The notes under the pieces: model-generated
The model's input: the letters and a program-made list of their open reading frames with translations, nothing else
The model's database searches: none
What the model was told of the DNA's origin: nothing
In this document: positions 16,472 to 25,329 of the stretch, one piece after another
Layout of the letters: every line of letters begins with the position of its first letter
Position numbering within the stretch: the first letter of the stretch is position 1
Translations under genes and position numbers: made by a program
Source: Ruminococcus flavefaciens
GTDB lineage: Bacteria; Bacillota; Clostridia; Oscillospirales; Ruminococcaceae
Assembly: GCF_900108555.1 (NCBI RefSeq)
Contig: NZ_FNWV01000001.1
Span: 324,973 to 388,972, forward strand
Length of the DNA stretch: 64,000 nucleotides
Direction of reading: 5' to 3'

Positions 16472-18196
16472 ATGCATTTTAATGAACTGAATTTATCACA
16501 GGAGCTTCTTCGTGCTGTTGACGAGCTGGGATATACGGAGATGACGGAGATACAGCAGGAAAGTATCCCTCTGCTCCTTGAAGGAAGGGACGTTGTGGGA
16601 CGTTCCAACACAGGTACGGGTAAGACTGCTGCTTTCGGCATACCTGCCGTTGAGAGCATTACCGAAGCTGACAGAAAGTCCGCTGTTGTGCTTATACTCT
16701 GCCCTACCCGTGAACTTGCCATGCAGGCTAATGAGGAGATACGCAAATTCGCCAAGTACAAGGAGGGTGTGAAGTCCTCGGCTGTGTACGGCGGCGCAAG
16801 TATGGAAAAGCAGATACACGAGCTGAAGCGCGGTGCTAATATAATAATAGGTACTCCCGGAAGAGTCATGGACCATATCCGCAGAAGAACTCTCAAGCTT
16901 GACAATATAAGGACAGTTATCCTCGACGAGGCTGACGAGATGCTGAATATGGGCTTCCGTGATGACATCGAGACTATACTCGCCGATATGCCCGAGAACA
17001 GACAAACCGTTCTCTTCTCCGCAACTATGCCAAAGGAGATAATGGCTATCACCGAAAAGTATCAGACCGATCCTGTACATATAAAAATAAAGTCAGCACA
17101 GAAAACAGTGGAGCTCATCGAGCAGTTCTACTTTGAAGTTGCTATGGGCAGAAAGACCGATGCGCTGAGACTACTCCTTGCTGCTTATAAGCCCTCATCG
17201 GCTATGGTGTTCTGCAACACAAAGGCTATGGTGGATCAGCTCACTGAGGAGCTCGTAAAGCACGGCTTCCGCGCAGCAGGTCTCCACGGCGATATGAAGC
17301 AGATACAGCGCACTCAGGTAATGAACAGCTTCAAGAACAAGTCCACGGAGATACTTGTAGCTACAGATGTTGCCGCAAGAGGTATAGATGTAAGCGGAGT
17401 CGATGCAGTGTTCAACTACGACCTGCCGCAGGACAACGAATACTATATCCACCGTATCGGCAGAACAGGCAGAGCAGGCAGAACTGGTACTGCTTATACT
17501 CTCATAAGCGGAAGAAGGCAGCTCTTTGACCTTCGCGCCATTGAAAAGTACACTCACGCCGAGATACGTGAAATGCCCCTTCCCGACAAGTCTGATATCA
17601 TAGCCATGAAGAAAGAAGCCGTAGTAAAGGAGATCACCGAAGCCGCAGCAGGTCACGATGCTTATGATATTCTCGACAGACTTGCATCAACAGGTATCGA
17701 CTACCGTGAGGCTGCCGCAAGAGTTATCGCTCAGATGCTCAGGGCTGAGACTGAGTCGCTCCCTGACTTTGAAAAGGCAAAGCCTCTCAGAAAAGGCAGA
17801 AACAGCGGTGCAAAGACTGTAAAGATTGTCATAAATATCGGACGCAACCGCAGGATAGCTCCTAATTTCATACTGGGCGCTCTTGTTGACGCTACGGGTA
17901 TGACAGGAAAGGATTTCGGCAAGATAGATATATTCAACGATCATACCACCGTTGAAGTTCCCGAAGCCGAGTCGGAATACATCATCGAGAGTACGGACTC
18001 TATCAAGATAAACGGAAACAAGGTGGAAGTCAAGCTCTATAAGGGCGGAGAGAACCTCGCTCGCAGAAGCAGCCGCCGTCCGGATGACAAGCCCCACTTT
18101 GACCGTAAAAAAGCCGCTTACGGCGGTAAGAAGAAGTCAGAGATATACACGGATTATATACCAAATCGTAAAAAACGCATGAAAAAAAGACACTGA
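16472..18196 (+). CDS. DEAD-box ATP-dependent RNA helicase (CshA/DeaD type)
   Basis: The 574-residue helicase unwinds RNA in ribosome assembly or cold/decay roles. Motifs in order are the Q motif (about residues 22-29), Walker A SNTGTGKT (45-52), PTRELAMQ, GTPGRVMDHI, DEAD (152-155), SAT, then in the second RecA domain ATDVAARGIDV and HRIGRTGRAGRTG. A C-terminal DbpA-like RNA-binding domain covers about 450-525 (KIVINIGRNRRIAPNFILGA), and the tail is rich in Lys and Arg. The same transcript probably carries the 34-residue membrane peptide that follows. Confidence 0.93.
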   Translation: MHFNELNLSQELLRAVDELGYTEMTEIQQESIPLLLEGRDVVGRSNTGTGKTAAFGIPAVESITEADRKSAVVLILCPTRELAMQANEEIRKFAKYKEGVKSSAVYGGASMEKQIHELKRGANIIIGTPGRVMDHIRRRTLKLDNIRTVILDEADEMLNMGFRDDIETILADMPENRQTVLFSATMPKEIMAITEKYQTDPVHIKIKSAQKTVELIEQFYFEVAMGRKTDALRLLLAAYKPSSAMVFCNTKAMVDQLTEELVKHGFRAAGLHGDMKQIQRTQVMNSFKNKSTEILVATDVAARGIDVSGVDAVFNYDLPQDNEYYIHRIGRTGRAGRTGTAYTLISGRRQLFDLRAIEKYTHAEIREMPLPDKSDIIAMKKEAVVKEITEAAAGHDAYDILDRLASTGIDYREAAARVIAQMLRAETESLPDFEKAKPLRKGRNSGAKTVKIVINIGRNRRIAPNFILGALVDATGMTGKDFGKIDIFNDHTTVEVPEAESEYIIESTDSIKINGNKVEVKLYKGGENLARRSSRRPDDKPHFDRKKAAYGGKKKSEIYTDYIPNRKKRMKKRH

Positions 18197-18208
18197 GAGG
18201 TGATATAA

Positions 18209-18313
18209 ATGAGCAGCAAACATACTCCCGAGAAAAAAACGTGGATGCGTATTGCAGTCCTCGCTATTGCAGTACTTATGATAATCGGAGCTATCGTTCT
18301 CCCGTTCCTTTAA
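18209..18313 (+). CDS. 34-residue single-span membrane peptide
   Basis: ATG at 18209 follows GAGAGGTGAT at a good spacing, 12 bases after the helicase stop, and the frame ends at TAA 18311-18313 just before a terminator. The product has a charged start (MSSKHTPEKKTWMR) and one hydrophobic span (IAVLAIAVLMIIGAIVLPFL). No family is recognised. The strong ribosome site, operon position and membrane span argue for a real gene. Confidence 0.65.
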   Translation: MSSKHTPEKKTWMRIAVLAIAVLMIIGAIVLPFL

Positions 18314-18323
18314 TATGCAGCAG

Positions 18324-18360
18324 AGCTGCGGTTTCAGTTTTGAAGCCGCAGCTTTTTCTT
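18324..18360 (+). terminator. Terminator of the helicase operon
   Basis: Arms AGCTGCGG and CCGCAGCT enclose 14 bases and are followed by TTTTCTTTT. Confidence 0.85.
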
Positions 18361-18448
18361 TTGCAGCGTGACGCTGCACCCTAACCCCGTTGCCGCTTGC
18401 AAGTTCGCTCACTCTTAACAAAGTACTTAATCGTACTTCGCTTACAGC
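18361..18448 (+). repeat. Dispersed repeat family 2, copy 3
   Basis: It starts TTGCAGCG, passes CCCTAACCCCGTTGCCGCT and ends CGTACTTCGCTTACAGC, aligning with 15979-16068. Confidence 0.7.
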
Positions 18449-18464
18449 AATTTTGGGTTATTGA

Positions 18465-18542
18465 TGGGCGACGGTCACTCGCCCCTACAATTATGAATTA
18501 TGAATTGATACTGCTCTCAACTTGCTAACGGCTAAAGGCTCA
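18465..18542 (+). repeat. CCCTACA hairpin and left arm of the spoIIGA-sigE inverted repeat
   Basis: GGGCGACGGTCACTCGCCCC (about 18465-18484) is a hairpin unit. From 18481 to 18542 the sequence is the inverted counterpart of 20145-20206 over 62 bases. Each arm has one 7-base block the other lacks, so total length is equal. The arm ends 3 bases before the spoIIGA -35 hexamer. Confidence 0.8.
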
Positions 18543-18545
18543 GAT

Positions 18546-18578
18546 TTGACATATTTCTCGGACTCGCTGCATTATAAT
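18546..18578 (+). promoter_or_regulatory. spoIIGA promoter with 21-base spacing
   Basis: TTGACA (18546-18551) and TATAAT (18573-18578) are both perfect but 21 bases apart. The B. subtilis spoIIG promoter has the same oddity (22 bases) and needs Spo0A-P. TTTGACA at 18545-18551 is one base from the 0A box TTCGACA and overlaps the -35. Spo0A control here is inference. Confidence 0.6.
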
Positions 18579-18611
18579 GATAATACAGGACAGCAAGTCA
18601 GGAGGTGTACC

Positions 18612-19424
18612 ATGCAGACCATTTACGTTGATGTGCTTATTGTACTGAATATCTATGTGAATTACTTCCTGCTCCGTATTACCTCAGGTATTACCCATTC
18701 ACCGCTGAAAACAAGCAGATGTATTGCAGCGTCGTTATACGGGAGCTTCTTCTCGCTCATCATTCTGCTCCCCGAGCTGGGAAACATAACAGCTCTTATT
18801 ATAAAAACTGCTGCGGCTGTAAGTATAGTTGCAATTTCATTCGGTATTCACGGCAAAAAGCGGCTCATTATCAATACATTGGCTTTCTTTGCCGCAAATT
18901 TCGTACTTGCAGGCACGGTCTATGCGGTTTATTCCCTTTTCAAGCCTGAGTTCATGCACTTCAACAATGCCTGCTTTTACATAGACTTTTCCCTGCTCAT
19001 ACTTATACTTACTACAGCTGCTCTTTACGGAGCTGTAAGGCTTCTGAGAATATGGCTGGACAGGACTCCCGAAGGGAGCTACCGAGTGTTTATACGCAGC
19101 AGGAGCAAAGTCATTGCTGTAAACGGTCTTGCGGACACAGGCAACGGTCTTGTGGACTTTTTCAGCGGTTCGCCCGTTATCATATGCGCAGCCGACTATT
19201 TCACGGAGCTGACAGGCTGTGAGCTTGATATATCTCATCTACCACGCGGGTTCAGACTGCTCCCCTGCACGGCTGTTTCGGGAAACGGACTCATACCTGT
19301 ATTTCGTCCCGATGAAGTTATCATAAGCTGTACAAGCGGCGAAAAGAAGCCTGTAGACGCTGTTATCGGCTTCGGTGATTGCGGTGGGAAAGCCGTGTTC
19401 AACCCAAAGCTGCTGAAAATATAG
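18612..19424 (+). CDS. spoIIGA: Sigma-E processing peptidase SpoIIGA
   Basis: The 270-residue membrane aspartic protease cuts pro-sigma-E at the sporulation septum. The N-terminal half has about five membrane segments (from [19 protein letters not shown] onward). The soluble C-terminal half carries the active-site loop [11 protein letters not shown] with Asp at about residue 175, the DTG/DSG motif of the family, then an SGSPVIICA strand. GGAGGTG precedes ATG 18612; the frame is open further upstream but without a ribosome site. sigE starts 16 bases downstream. Confidence 0.93.
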   Translation: MQTIYVDVLIVLNIYVNYFLLRITSGITHSPLKTSRCIAASLYGSFFSLIILLPELGNITALIIKTAAAVSIVAISFGIHGKKRLIINTLAFFAANFVLAGTVYAVYSLFKPEFMHFNNACFYIDFSLLILILTTAALYGAVRLLRIWLDRTPEGSYRVFIRSRSKVIAVNGLADTGNGLVDFFSGSPVIICAADYFTELTGCELDISHLPRGFRLLPCTAVSGNGLIPVFRPDEVIISCTSGEKKPVDAVIGFGDCGGKAVFNPKLLKI

Positions 19425-19440
19425 GAAAGAAGGAGAAAAT

Positions 19441-20139
19441 ATGAACATCATCAAAAAAATCAGAGCATTCCTGCAAAAGCACCTGCAAGGCGAGGTCTTT
19501 TACGTCAACGGCTCGGACACACTTCCGCCGCCTCTTACAAGGCAGGAGGAGGAAGAAGTCTTTTCACGGCTCATTCTCCATGATACAAGTGCCAGAAACT
19601 GTCTTATCGAGCATAATCTCCGTCTTGTGGTATACATAGCGAAAAAGTTCGAGTCTACGGGAATAGGCATAGAAGATCTGGTTTCCATAGGCACTATCGG
19701 ACTTATCAAGGCTGTGAACACCTTCTGTCCGACGAAGAATATAAAGCTTGCCACCTATGCTTCGCGGTGTATCGAAAACGAGATACTCATGTTTCTGAGG
19801 AAGTCATCACAGTACCGCAACGACCTGTCTATAGATGAACCGCTGAATATAGACTACGACGGCAATGAACTGCTCCTGTCGGATATTCTCGGAACTGACG
19901 ACGACATCGTGAGCAAGGGCATTGAAACAGAGGCAGAACGCGATATACTGAGAAGTGCAGTATCCGAGCTTGGCAAGCGTGAGCGCGAGATAATGGAAAT
20001 GCGGTTCGGACTCATTGACGGCAAGGAAAAGACACAAAAAGAAGTTGCGGACTGCATCGGCATCTCACAATCATATATATCAAGGCTCGAAAAGAAAATA
20101 ATCAAGAAGCTCCGCGTAAAGCTCGAAAGCATCTCATGA
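19441..20139 (+). CDS. sigE: RNA polymerase sporulation sigma factor SigE (pro-form)
   Basis: The 232-residue sigma-70 family factor drives early mother-cell genes. A short basic N-terminal pro-sequence ends near [10 protein letters not shown], the region cleaved by SpoIIGA; about 20 residues should be removed by comparison with B. subtilis. Region 2 shows [20 protein letters not shown] and [16 protein letters not shown], and region 4 [38 protein letters not shown] is typical of SigE. spoIIGA-sigE is the usual operon; a sigG gene, often next in line, is absent here. Confidence 0.95.
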   Translation: MNIIKKIRAFLQKHLQGEVFYVNGSDTLPPPLTRQEEEEVFSRLILHDTSARNCLIEHNLRLVVYIAKKFESTGIGIEDLVSIGTIGLIKAVNTFCPTKNIKLATYASRCIENEILMFLRKSSQYRNDLSIDEPLNIDYDGNELLLSDILGTDDDIVSKGIETEAERDILRSAVSELGKREREIMEMRFGLIDGKEKTQKEVADCIGISQSYISRLEKKIIKKLRVKLESIS

Positions 20140-20144
20140 CGTGC

Positions 20145-20220
20145 TGAGCCTTTAGCCCTTAGCCTTTAGCAAGTTTAGAGCAGTATCAATTCATAATTGT
20201 AGGGGCGGCGGTCCCTACAG
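20145..20220 (+). repeat. Right arm of the spoIIGA-sigE inverted repeat, with hairpin unit
   Basis: From 20145 to 20206 it is the inverted copy of 18481-18542. It begins 6 bases after the sigE stop with TGAGCCTTTAGCC. TGTAGGGGCGGCGGTCCCTACA (20199-20220) forms a short hairpin of the CCCTACA family. Confidence 0.8.
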
Positions 20221-20264
20221 GCTAAGGGCTAATTGCTAAGGGCTCATTTTTTTCGCTGCGGCTG

Positions 20265-20293
20265 TTGATATTTTCATATTTTTATGTTATAAT
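20265..20293 (+). promoter_or_regulatory. Promoter of recJ
   Basis: TTGATA (20265-20270), 17 bases, TATAAT (20288-20293). Confidence 0.75.
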
Positions 20294-20331
20294 TATTTGT
20301 TGTGTATATTATGCTTTTCGGGAGTAGTTGT

Positions 20332-22365
20332 ATGAAAAAATGGACAGTCGGTATGCCCGACAGAAAAACTGTATCTTCACTTATGCTGAGCTGCGGTGTA
20401 AGCTCTCTTGCAGCCGCTGCTATAGCCTCAAAAGGTTATTCATCACCTGAGTCTGTTATGGAAGCCCTCAATGTTTCCGAGCTTTCAGATCCATTCCTCA
20501 TAAAAGATATGCAGAAAGCCGCAGATACCATAAATGCAGCCATTGACAATGATGAACGCATCTGCATCTACGGGGATTACGACTGTGACGGCATAATGGC
20601 TACAGTCATACTCTATTCCTACCTTTCAGAAGCAGGAGCTGATGTTTTCTACTATATCCCCGAACGCTCCGAAGGCTACGGACTAAACATGAAAGCTATA
20701 GACAGCATAGCTGAGGAAGGTGCTTCACTTATCGTCACTGTGGATAACGGTATTTCCGCAATTTCCGAAGCTGAATATATATACTCCAGGGGTATGAAGC
20801 TGGTAGTTACCGACCACCACCAGCAGGGTGAACAGCTCCCCCGAGCGGAGGCTGTAGCTGACCCTCACAGGCATGACTGCTTCTCGCCTTTCAAATATAT
20901 GTGCGGTGCAGGCATAGCACTTAAACTCGTTGCTGCCCTTGACGGCGGCGACTACACTATGGCACTTGAACAGTTCGGCGACCTTGCCGCAATTGCTACA
21001 GTTGCCGATATAGTAAGCCTTACAGGCGAAAACCGCTTCCTTGTATCATACGGTATGGAGCTTTTGAGCAACTCCGACCGTCCGTCCATAATAGCTCTTA
21101 AAGAGGTTTGCGGACTTACGGACAAGCCTGTGGACTCTCAGGTCATCGGCTTTGGTTTAGCTCCGAGGATAAATGCCGCAGGACGCTTCGGCTCGCCCAA
21201 AACAGCGGCAGAGCTGTTCCTCTGCGAAGACTGCGATGAAGCCCTGACAGCCGCCCGTGAACTGGACAGGCTCAATAATATGCGAAAGGACGCTGAAAAC
21301 TCAATTATTTCCGAAATAGAAGCCATGATAGACAAAGAACCGAAGCTTATCCGCGGAAGAGTCATCTTCCTCTGCGGTAAGGACTGGCATCACGGCGTTA
21401 TCGGTATCGTTGCTTCGAGGATAGTTGAGAAGTTCGGGAAACCCTGCTTCATTGCTTCCGACACTGAGGGAGAGATACGCGGTTCAGCCCGTTCATTCGG
21501 TGAATTCTCGGTATTCGGCGCACTTACTGCCTGCTCAGATGTGCTTGAAAAGTTTGGCGGACACCCGGGCGCAGGCGGCTTCACTATAAAAAGCGGCAAG
21601 GCTGATGAGTTCGGACAGCTCCTTGAAAAATATGCTCTTGAAAACCATAAGGTCATGCCTTTGGCAGAGCTGAAAGCCGATATCCCGCTTACACCTGCGG
21701 AGCTTACCGTTGAAAACGTACAGGGACTCAGTGTTCTCGAACCCTTCGGCACTGACAACGAAAAACCTCTTTTCTACATTGAAAAAGCCGAGATAACTGA
21801 TATCACGCCCCTTTCCGACGGTGCTCACACAAAGCTGCATATAAAGCTGGGTTTCACTCAGGCTGACGCGCTCATATTCAGGAAATCGCCAAGTGAAACA
21901 GGTCTGGCAAAGGGCGATATCTGCGACATGATAGTCAATCTCGGTATAAACGAATTCCGCGGAAAGACCTCGGTAAGCATTGTCGTATGCGATATACGTC
22001 CTCATATGTTCGAGCAGAACAAGTACTTCGCGGCAAGTTCCGCCTTTGAAGCTTTCCTGCGAGGTGAGGAGCTTCCGCAGAACTACTACCCAAGTATGTA
22101 TCCGTCACGAGATGACGTTGTAAAGATATACAAAGCTATCCCCAATGAGGGAATATGCTCCGATACGCTGTACATAAGGCTAAATGACAGAAATATCAAT
22201 TACTGTAAGTTCTGCATAGCCGCAGAAGCACTCAGACAGCTGGGACTGGTCACGGTCTCATGTTCAGATAAAAAGATAAAAAGAGTAAAAGTCTCACAGA
22301 AAGCCGATCTGGACTCGGCTGCCGTGCTTGTTTCACTCAGGAGCAAGCTGGCAAAAAGCCACTGA
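20332..22365 (+). CDS. recJ: Single-stranded-DNA exonuclease RecJ
   Basis: The 677-residue 5'-3' exonuclease acts in recombination and repair. DHH-family motifs are YGDYDCDGIMA (about 80-90), VTVDNG (135-140) and the TDHH signature (160-163), with DHHA1 motif GGHPGAGGFT further on. An OB-like domain and a clostridial C-terminal extension (winged-helix-like, about residues 590-677) follow. The start at 20332 is set by GGGAG seven bases upstream; a frame ten codons longer has no ribosome site. rel follows after 15 bases. Confidence 0.93.
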   Translation: MKKWTVGMPDRKTVSSLMLSCGVSSLAAAAIASKGYSSPESVMEALNVSELSDPFLIKDMQKAADTINAAIDNDERICIYGDYDCDGIMATVILYSYLSEAGADVFYYIPERSEGYGLNMKAIDSIAEEGASLIVTVDNGISAISEAEYIYSRGMKLVVTDHHQQGEQLPRAEAVADPHRHDCFSPFKYMCGAGIALKLVAALDGGDYTMALEQFGDLAAIATVADIVSLTGENRFLVSYGMELLSNSDRPSIIALKEVCGLTDKPVDSQVIGFGLAPRINAAGRFGSPKTAAELFLCEDCDEALTAARELDRLNNMRKDAENSIISEIEAMIDKEPKLIRGRVIFLCGKDWHHGVIGIVASRIVEKFGKPCFIASDTEGEIRGSARSFGEFSVFGALTACSDVLEKFGGHPGAGGFTIKSGKADEFGQLLEKYALENHKVMPLAELKADIPLTPAELTVENVQGLSVLEPFGTDNEKPLFYIEKAEITDITPLSDGAHTKLHIKLGFTQADALIFRKSPSETGLAKGDICDMIVNLGINEFRGKTSVSIVVCDIRPHMFEQNKYFAASSAFEAFLRGEELPQNYYPSMYPSRDDVVKIYKAIPNEGICSDTLYIRLNDRNINYCKFCIAAEALRQLGLVTVSCSDKKIKRVKVSQKADLDSAAVLVSLRSKLAKSH

Positions 22366-22380
22366 TAAAGGAGAATAGAT

Positions 22381-24675
22381 ATGACAGATGACATGAATGT
22401 ATCAAATCTCATACATCACGAAAGAGAGATACCCATACCCGAATCGGCTATTCCGAATAATCCCGAGGACTTTCTCAAGGATATCCCCGATTTCAAAGAC
22501 GATTTCACCATCGAAAAGATCATACAGAAGATACTCACTGACGACAAGCAGTATGATCTGAGCAAGATAATCTCGGCATATGAGTTCGCTGCAAAGGCTC
22601 ATGAGGGGCAGAAGCGTTCATCGGGTCAGCCCTATATCACTCACCCTCTGGCTGTAGCCTATACCCTGCTGGAACTTGGCATGGACACGGATACCATATG
22701 CGCTGCACTTCTGCACGATGTAGTTGAGGACACAGACGCTACTCTTGACGATCTGAAAAAACGCTTCGGTCAGGACGTTGCGCTTCTCGTTGACGGCGTA
22801 ACAAAACTGAGCAAGATCCCCACCTCCACAAAGGAGGAACAGCAGGCTGAGAATATCCGCAAGATACTCCTTGCCATGTCTCAGGATATCAGAGTAATGA
22901 TAATCAAGCTCAGTGATCGTCTCCACAATATGCGTACACTGAAATACCGTCCACTTGAAAAACAGCGAAATACTGCTCTTGAAACTATGAATATCTATGC
23001 TCCTATCGCTCACAGGCTCGGTATCAGAGCCATGAAGGAGGAGCTTCAGGATCTGGCTTTCCATTTTCTTGACCCATATGCTTACTCGGAGATCGAGAAT
23101 ATCCTGGAAAACAAAAAGGAAGAGCGTGAAGCCTTCATCGAGATAATCAAGAGCCGTATCGCGCAGCGTTTCAAGTCAGAGGATTTTTCACAGCCCCCTC
23201 AGATAGACGGACGAGTAAAGAGCATATACAGCATCTACCGCAAAATATTCATCAATCATAAGAACATAGACGAGATATACGATAAATACGCTGTACGTAT
23301 CATCGTTACCACTATTGCAGAGTGCTATAACGTTCTCGGACTTATCCACGATATGTTCAAGCCCCTGCCTAACCGCTTCAAGGACTATATCTCCACACCA
23401 AAGAACAATATGTACCAGTCTCTCCACACCACTGTTCTCGGCAAGGAGGGTATCCCATTTGAGGTACAGATACGTACATGGGATATGCACGAAACAGCCG
23501 AATACGGTATCGCTGCACACTGGAAGTACAAAGAGGGCATACAGGGCAAGGACAAAATGGAACAGCGTCTTGCATGGGTTCGTCAGGTAATCGAAGCTCA
23601 GCAGACCTCAGATGACGTTGAGGAGATAGTCCGCATAATCAAGACCGACCTTGATCCCGAGGATATAGTCGTTATGACTCCAAAGGGTATGTCCGTGAGC
23701 CTGCCTATAAATTCCACTGTCATCGACTTTGCTTACCGTATCCACACCGAGATAGGTCACAAGACCACAGGTGCAAAGGTGGACGGAAGGATAGTGCCGC
23801 TGGATTATAAGCTCCAGACAGGTCAGATATGCGAGATAATCACAAGTAAAGATCCCGATAAAGGTCCTAACCGTGCATGGCTCAGCATCGTCCAGACCAA
23901 CGAAGCACGCTCGAAGATACGCTCATGGTTCAAGAAGGAACGCCGTGAGGAGAATATCATCGAGGGTAAGACTCAGCTTGAACGTGAATTCAAGCGTCAC
24001 AGGATAAACCTTACCGAAGAACAGTACACCGAGTTCTTACAGGACGACTTCAAACGCCACAACTGCGATACTCTCGAAGATTTCTACGCTTCCATAGGCT
24101 ACGGCGGTATACTTCTCTCAAAGATAATGCCGCGCCTTAAAGACAAGTACGAAAAGCAGCATGAAAGCGATGAACCGTCTGTAGTACCGCTCATCAAGCC
24201 AAAGCCCAACGGACGCAGCAGTATAGTTCTCGACCAGATAGACGATATGCTCATAAAGTTTGCACAGTGCTGCAATCCTCTCCCCGGAGATGATATCATC
24301 GGCTTTATCACACGAGGCTACGGCGTATCGGTACACACAACAAGCTGTACCAACTACAAGGCTGCTCTGGCAAGGAACAATCCCGAGGAGCTTGACCGCT
24401 GGGTTGATATACAATGGACTGACAACAGCGATACTCAGCTCCAGACAAGCTTTGAGGTAACTGCTACGGACAGAGTGGGACTTGTTTACGATATTTCCGC
24501 TATCCTCCTCGAAGCAAGAGTACCTATCGTACATTCGGCATCGAGAGTCCTCAAAAACGGAAATGCTCTTTTCGAGGGCACTATCGTTATTTCCAGCACG
24601 GAACAGCTCAAGAACCTTTTCGAGAAGCTCAGAAAGATAAAGGGCGTTATTTCCGTAGAAAGAGCCGCTATTTAA
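22381..24675 (+). CDS. rel: Bifunctional (p)ppGpp synthetase/hydrolase Rel
   Basis: The 764-residue stringent-response enzyme has all long-RSH domains: an HD hydrolase with His at about 88, HD at 112-113 and ED at 116-117; a synthetase domain (about 270-390, with KNNMYQSLHTTVLG); TGS (about 430-490); a central Cys-containing region; and a C-terminal ACT domain (about 690-764). Both active sites look intact, so it should make and degrade (p)ppGpp. The N-terminus is about 50 residues longer than usual and acidic. It lies in the conserved recJ-rel-MBL-hemZ order of clostridia. Confidence 0.95.
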   Translation: MTDDMNVSNLIHHEREIPIPESAIPNNPEDFLKDIPDFKDDFTIEKIIQKILTDDKQYDLSKIISAYEFAAKAHEGQKRSSGQPYITHPLAVAYTLLELGMDTDTICAALLHDVVEDTDATLDDLKKRFGQDVALLVDGVTKLSKIPTSTKEEQQAENIRKILLAMSQDIRVMIIKLSDRLHNMRTLKYRPLEKQRNTALETMNIYAPIAHRLGIRAMKEELQDLAFHFLDPYAYSEIENILENKKEEREAFIEIIKSRIAQRFKSEDFSQPPQIDGRVKSIYSIYRKIFINHKNIDEIYDKYAVRIIVTTIAECYNVLGLIHDMFKPLPNRFKDYISTPKNNMYQSLHTTVLGKEGIPFEVQIRTWDMHETAEYGIAAHWKYKEGIQGKDKMEQRLAWVRQVIEAQQTSDDVEEIVRIIKTDLDPEDIVVMTPKGMSVSLPINSTVIDFAYRIHTEIGHKTTGAKVDGRIVPLDYKLQTGQICEIITSKDPDKGPNRAWLSIVQTNEARSKIRSWFKKERREENIIEGKTQLEREFKRHRINLTEEQYTEFLQDDFKRHNCDTLEDFYASIGYGGILLSKIMPRLKDKYEKQHESDEPSVVPLIKPKPNGRSSIVLDQIDDMLIKFAQCCNPLPGDDIIGFITRGYGVSVHTTSCTNYKAALARNNPEELDRWVDIQWTDNSDTQLQTSFEVTATDRVGLVYDISAILLEARVPIVHSASRVLKNGNALFEGTIVISSTEQLKNLFEKLRKIKGVISVERAAI

Positions 24676-24687
24676 GGAGTAATGAAC

Positions 24688-25329
24688 ATGAAGATACATC
24701 ATTTACAGCTCGGACCTCTCCGCGCTAACTGCTATATAGTCGAGACCTCACCGGGTCGCTGCGTTGCCGTTGATATCGGCGGCGACAGCAGACTTTTCCT
24801 GGAATTCCTCAAAATGAGAAAGCTCCGCCTTACAAAGATACTCCTCACCCACGGTCATTTCGACCACATCGGCGGCGTTGAGGAGGTACGCAAAGCTACG
24901 GGAGCTGAGGTATATATCCATGAGCTTGACGCACATATGCTTGAAAGTACGGCTCATTCACTTGCTGCGGATATGTCATTCATGACATTTACCCCCGTTA
25001 CCGACTGGACCTGCGTATATGGCGACTGTTATATCAATGACGGAGAATGTGAATTCCGTGTGCTCCATACCCCCGGACATTCTCAGGGCAGCGTGTGCTA
25101 TATCTGCAACGATGTAATGTTCTCGGGCGATACCCTTTTCTGCTGCTCAGTGGGCAGAACTGACTTCCCGGGAAGCAGTGCTTCCGCTATGATGTATTCG
25201 CTGAACAAGATATACCACCTTAACGGCGATTACAAGGTATACCCGGGACACAACGAGTCCACCACCCTTGACTATGAACGTGAATCCAACCCATATCTGG
25301 GACAATTCAGAGGAAAAAATGACGACTGA
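24688..25329 (+). CDS. Metallo-beta-lactamase-fold hydrolase (glyoxalase II-like)
   Basis: The 213-residue cytoplasmic enzyme has the zinc motif LTHGHFDHIGG (HxHxDH), then LHTPGHSQGSV, SGDTLFCCSVGR and YPGHNESTT, giving the complete two-metal site. Members of this short group hydrolyse thioesters such as lactoylglutathione; the substrate here is open. ATG 24688 lies 8 bases from GGAG, whereas ATG 24682 is only 2 bases away, so the shorter form is chosen. It overlaps hemZ by 11 bases. Confidence 0.88.
   Translation: MKIHHLQLGPLRANCYIVETSPGRCVAVDIGGDSRLFLEFLKMRKLRLTKILLTHGHFDHIGGVEEVRKATGAEVYIHELDAHMLESTAHSLAADMSFMTFTPVTDWTCVYGDCYINDGECEFRVLHTPGHSQGSVCYICNDVMFSGDTLFCCSVGRTDFPGSSASAMMYSLNKIYHLNGDYKVYPGHNESTTLDYERESNPYLGQFRGKNDD

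Noticed and set aside
18522..18611. Longer N-terminus of SpoIIGA
   Set aside because: It would start inside the inverted repeat and before the promoter -10. The strong ribosome site and the family N-terminus fit ATG 18612.
20140..20331. sigG gene next to sigE
   Set aside because: The stretch after sigE holds only the repeat arm and the recJ promoter; no second sigma gene is there.
22618..23064. Antisense gene inside rel
   Set aside because: The rel frame has full domain conservation across the region. The antisense frame has no ribosome site or recognisable domain.
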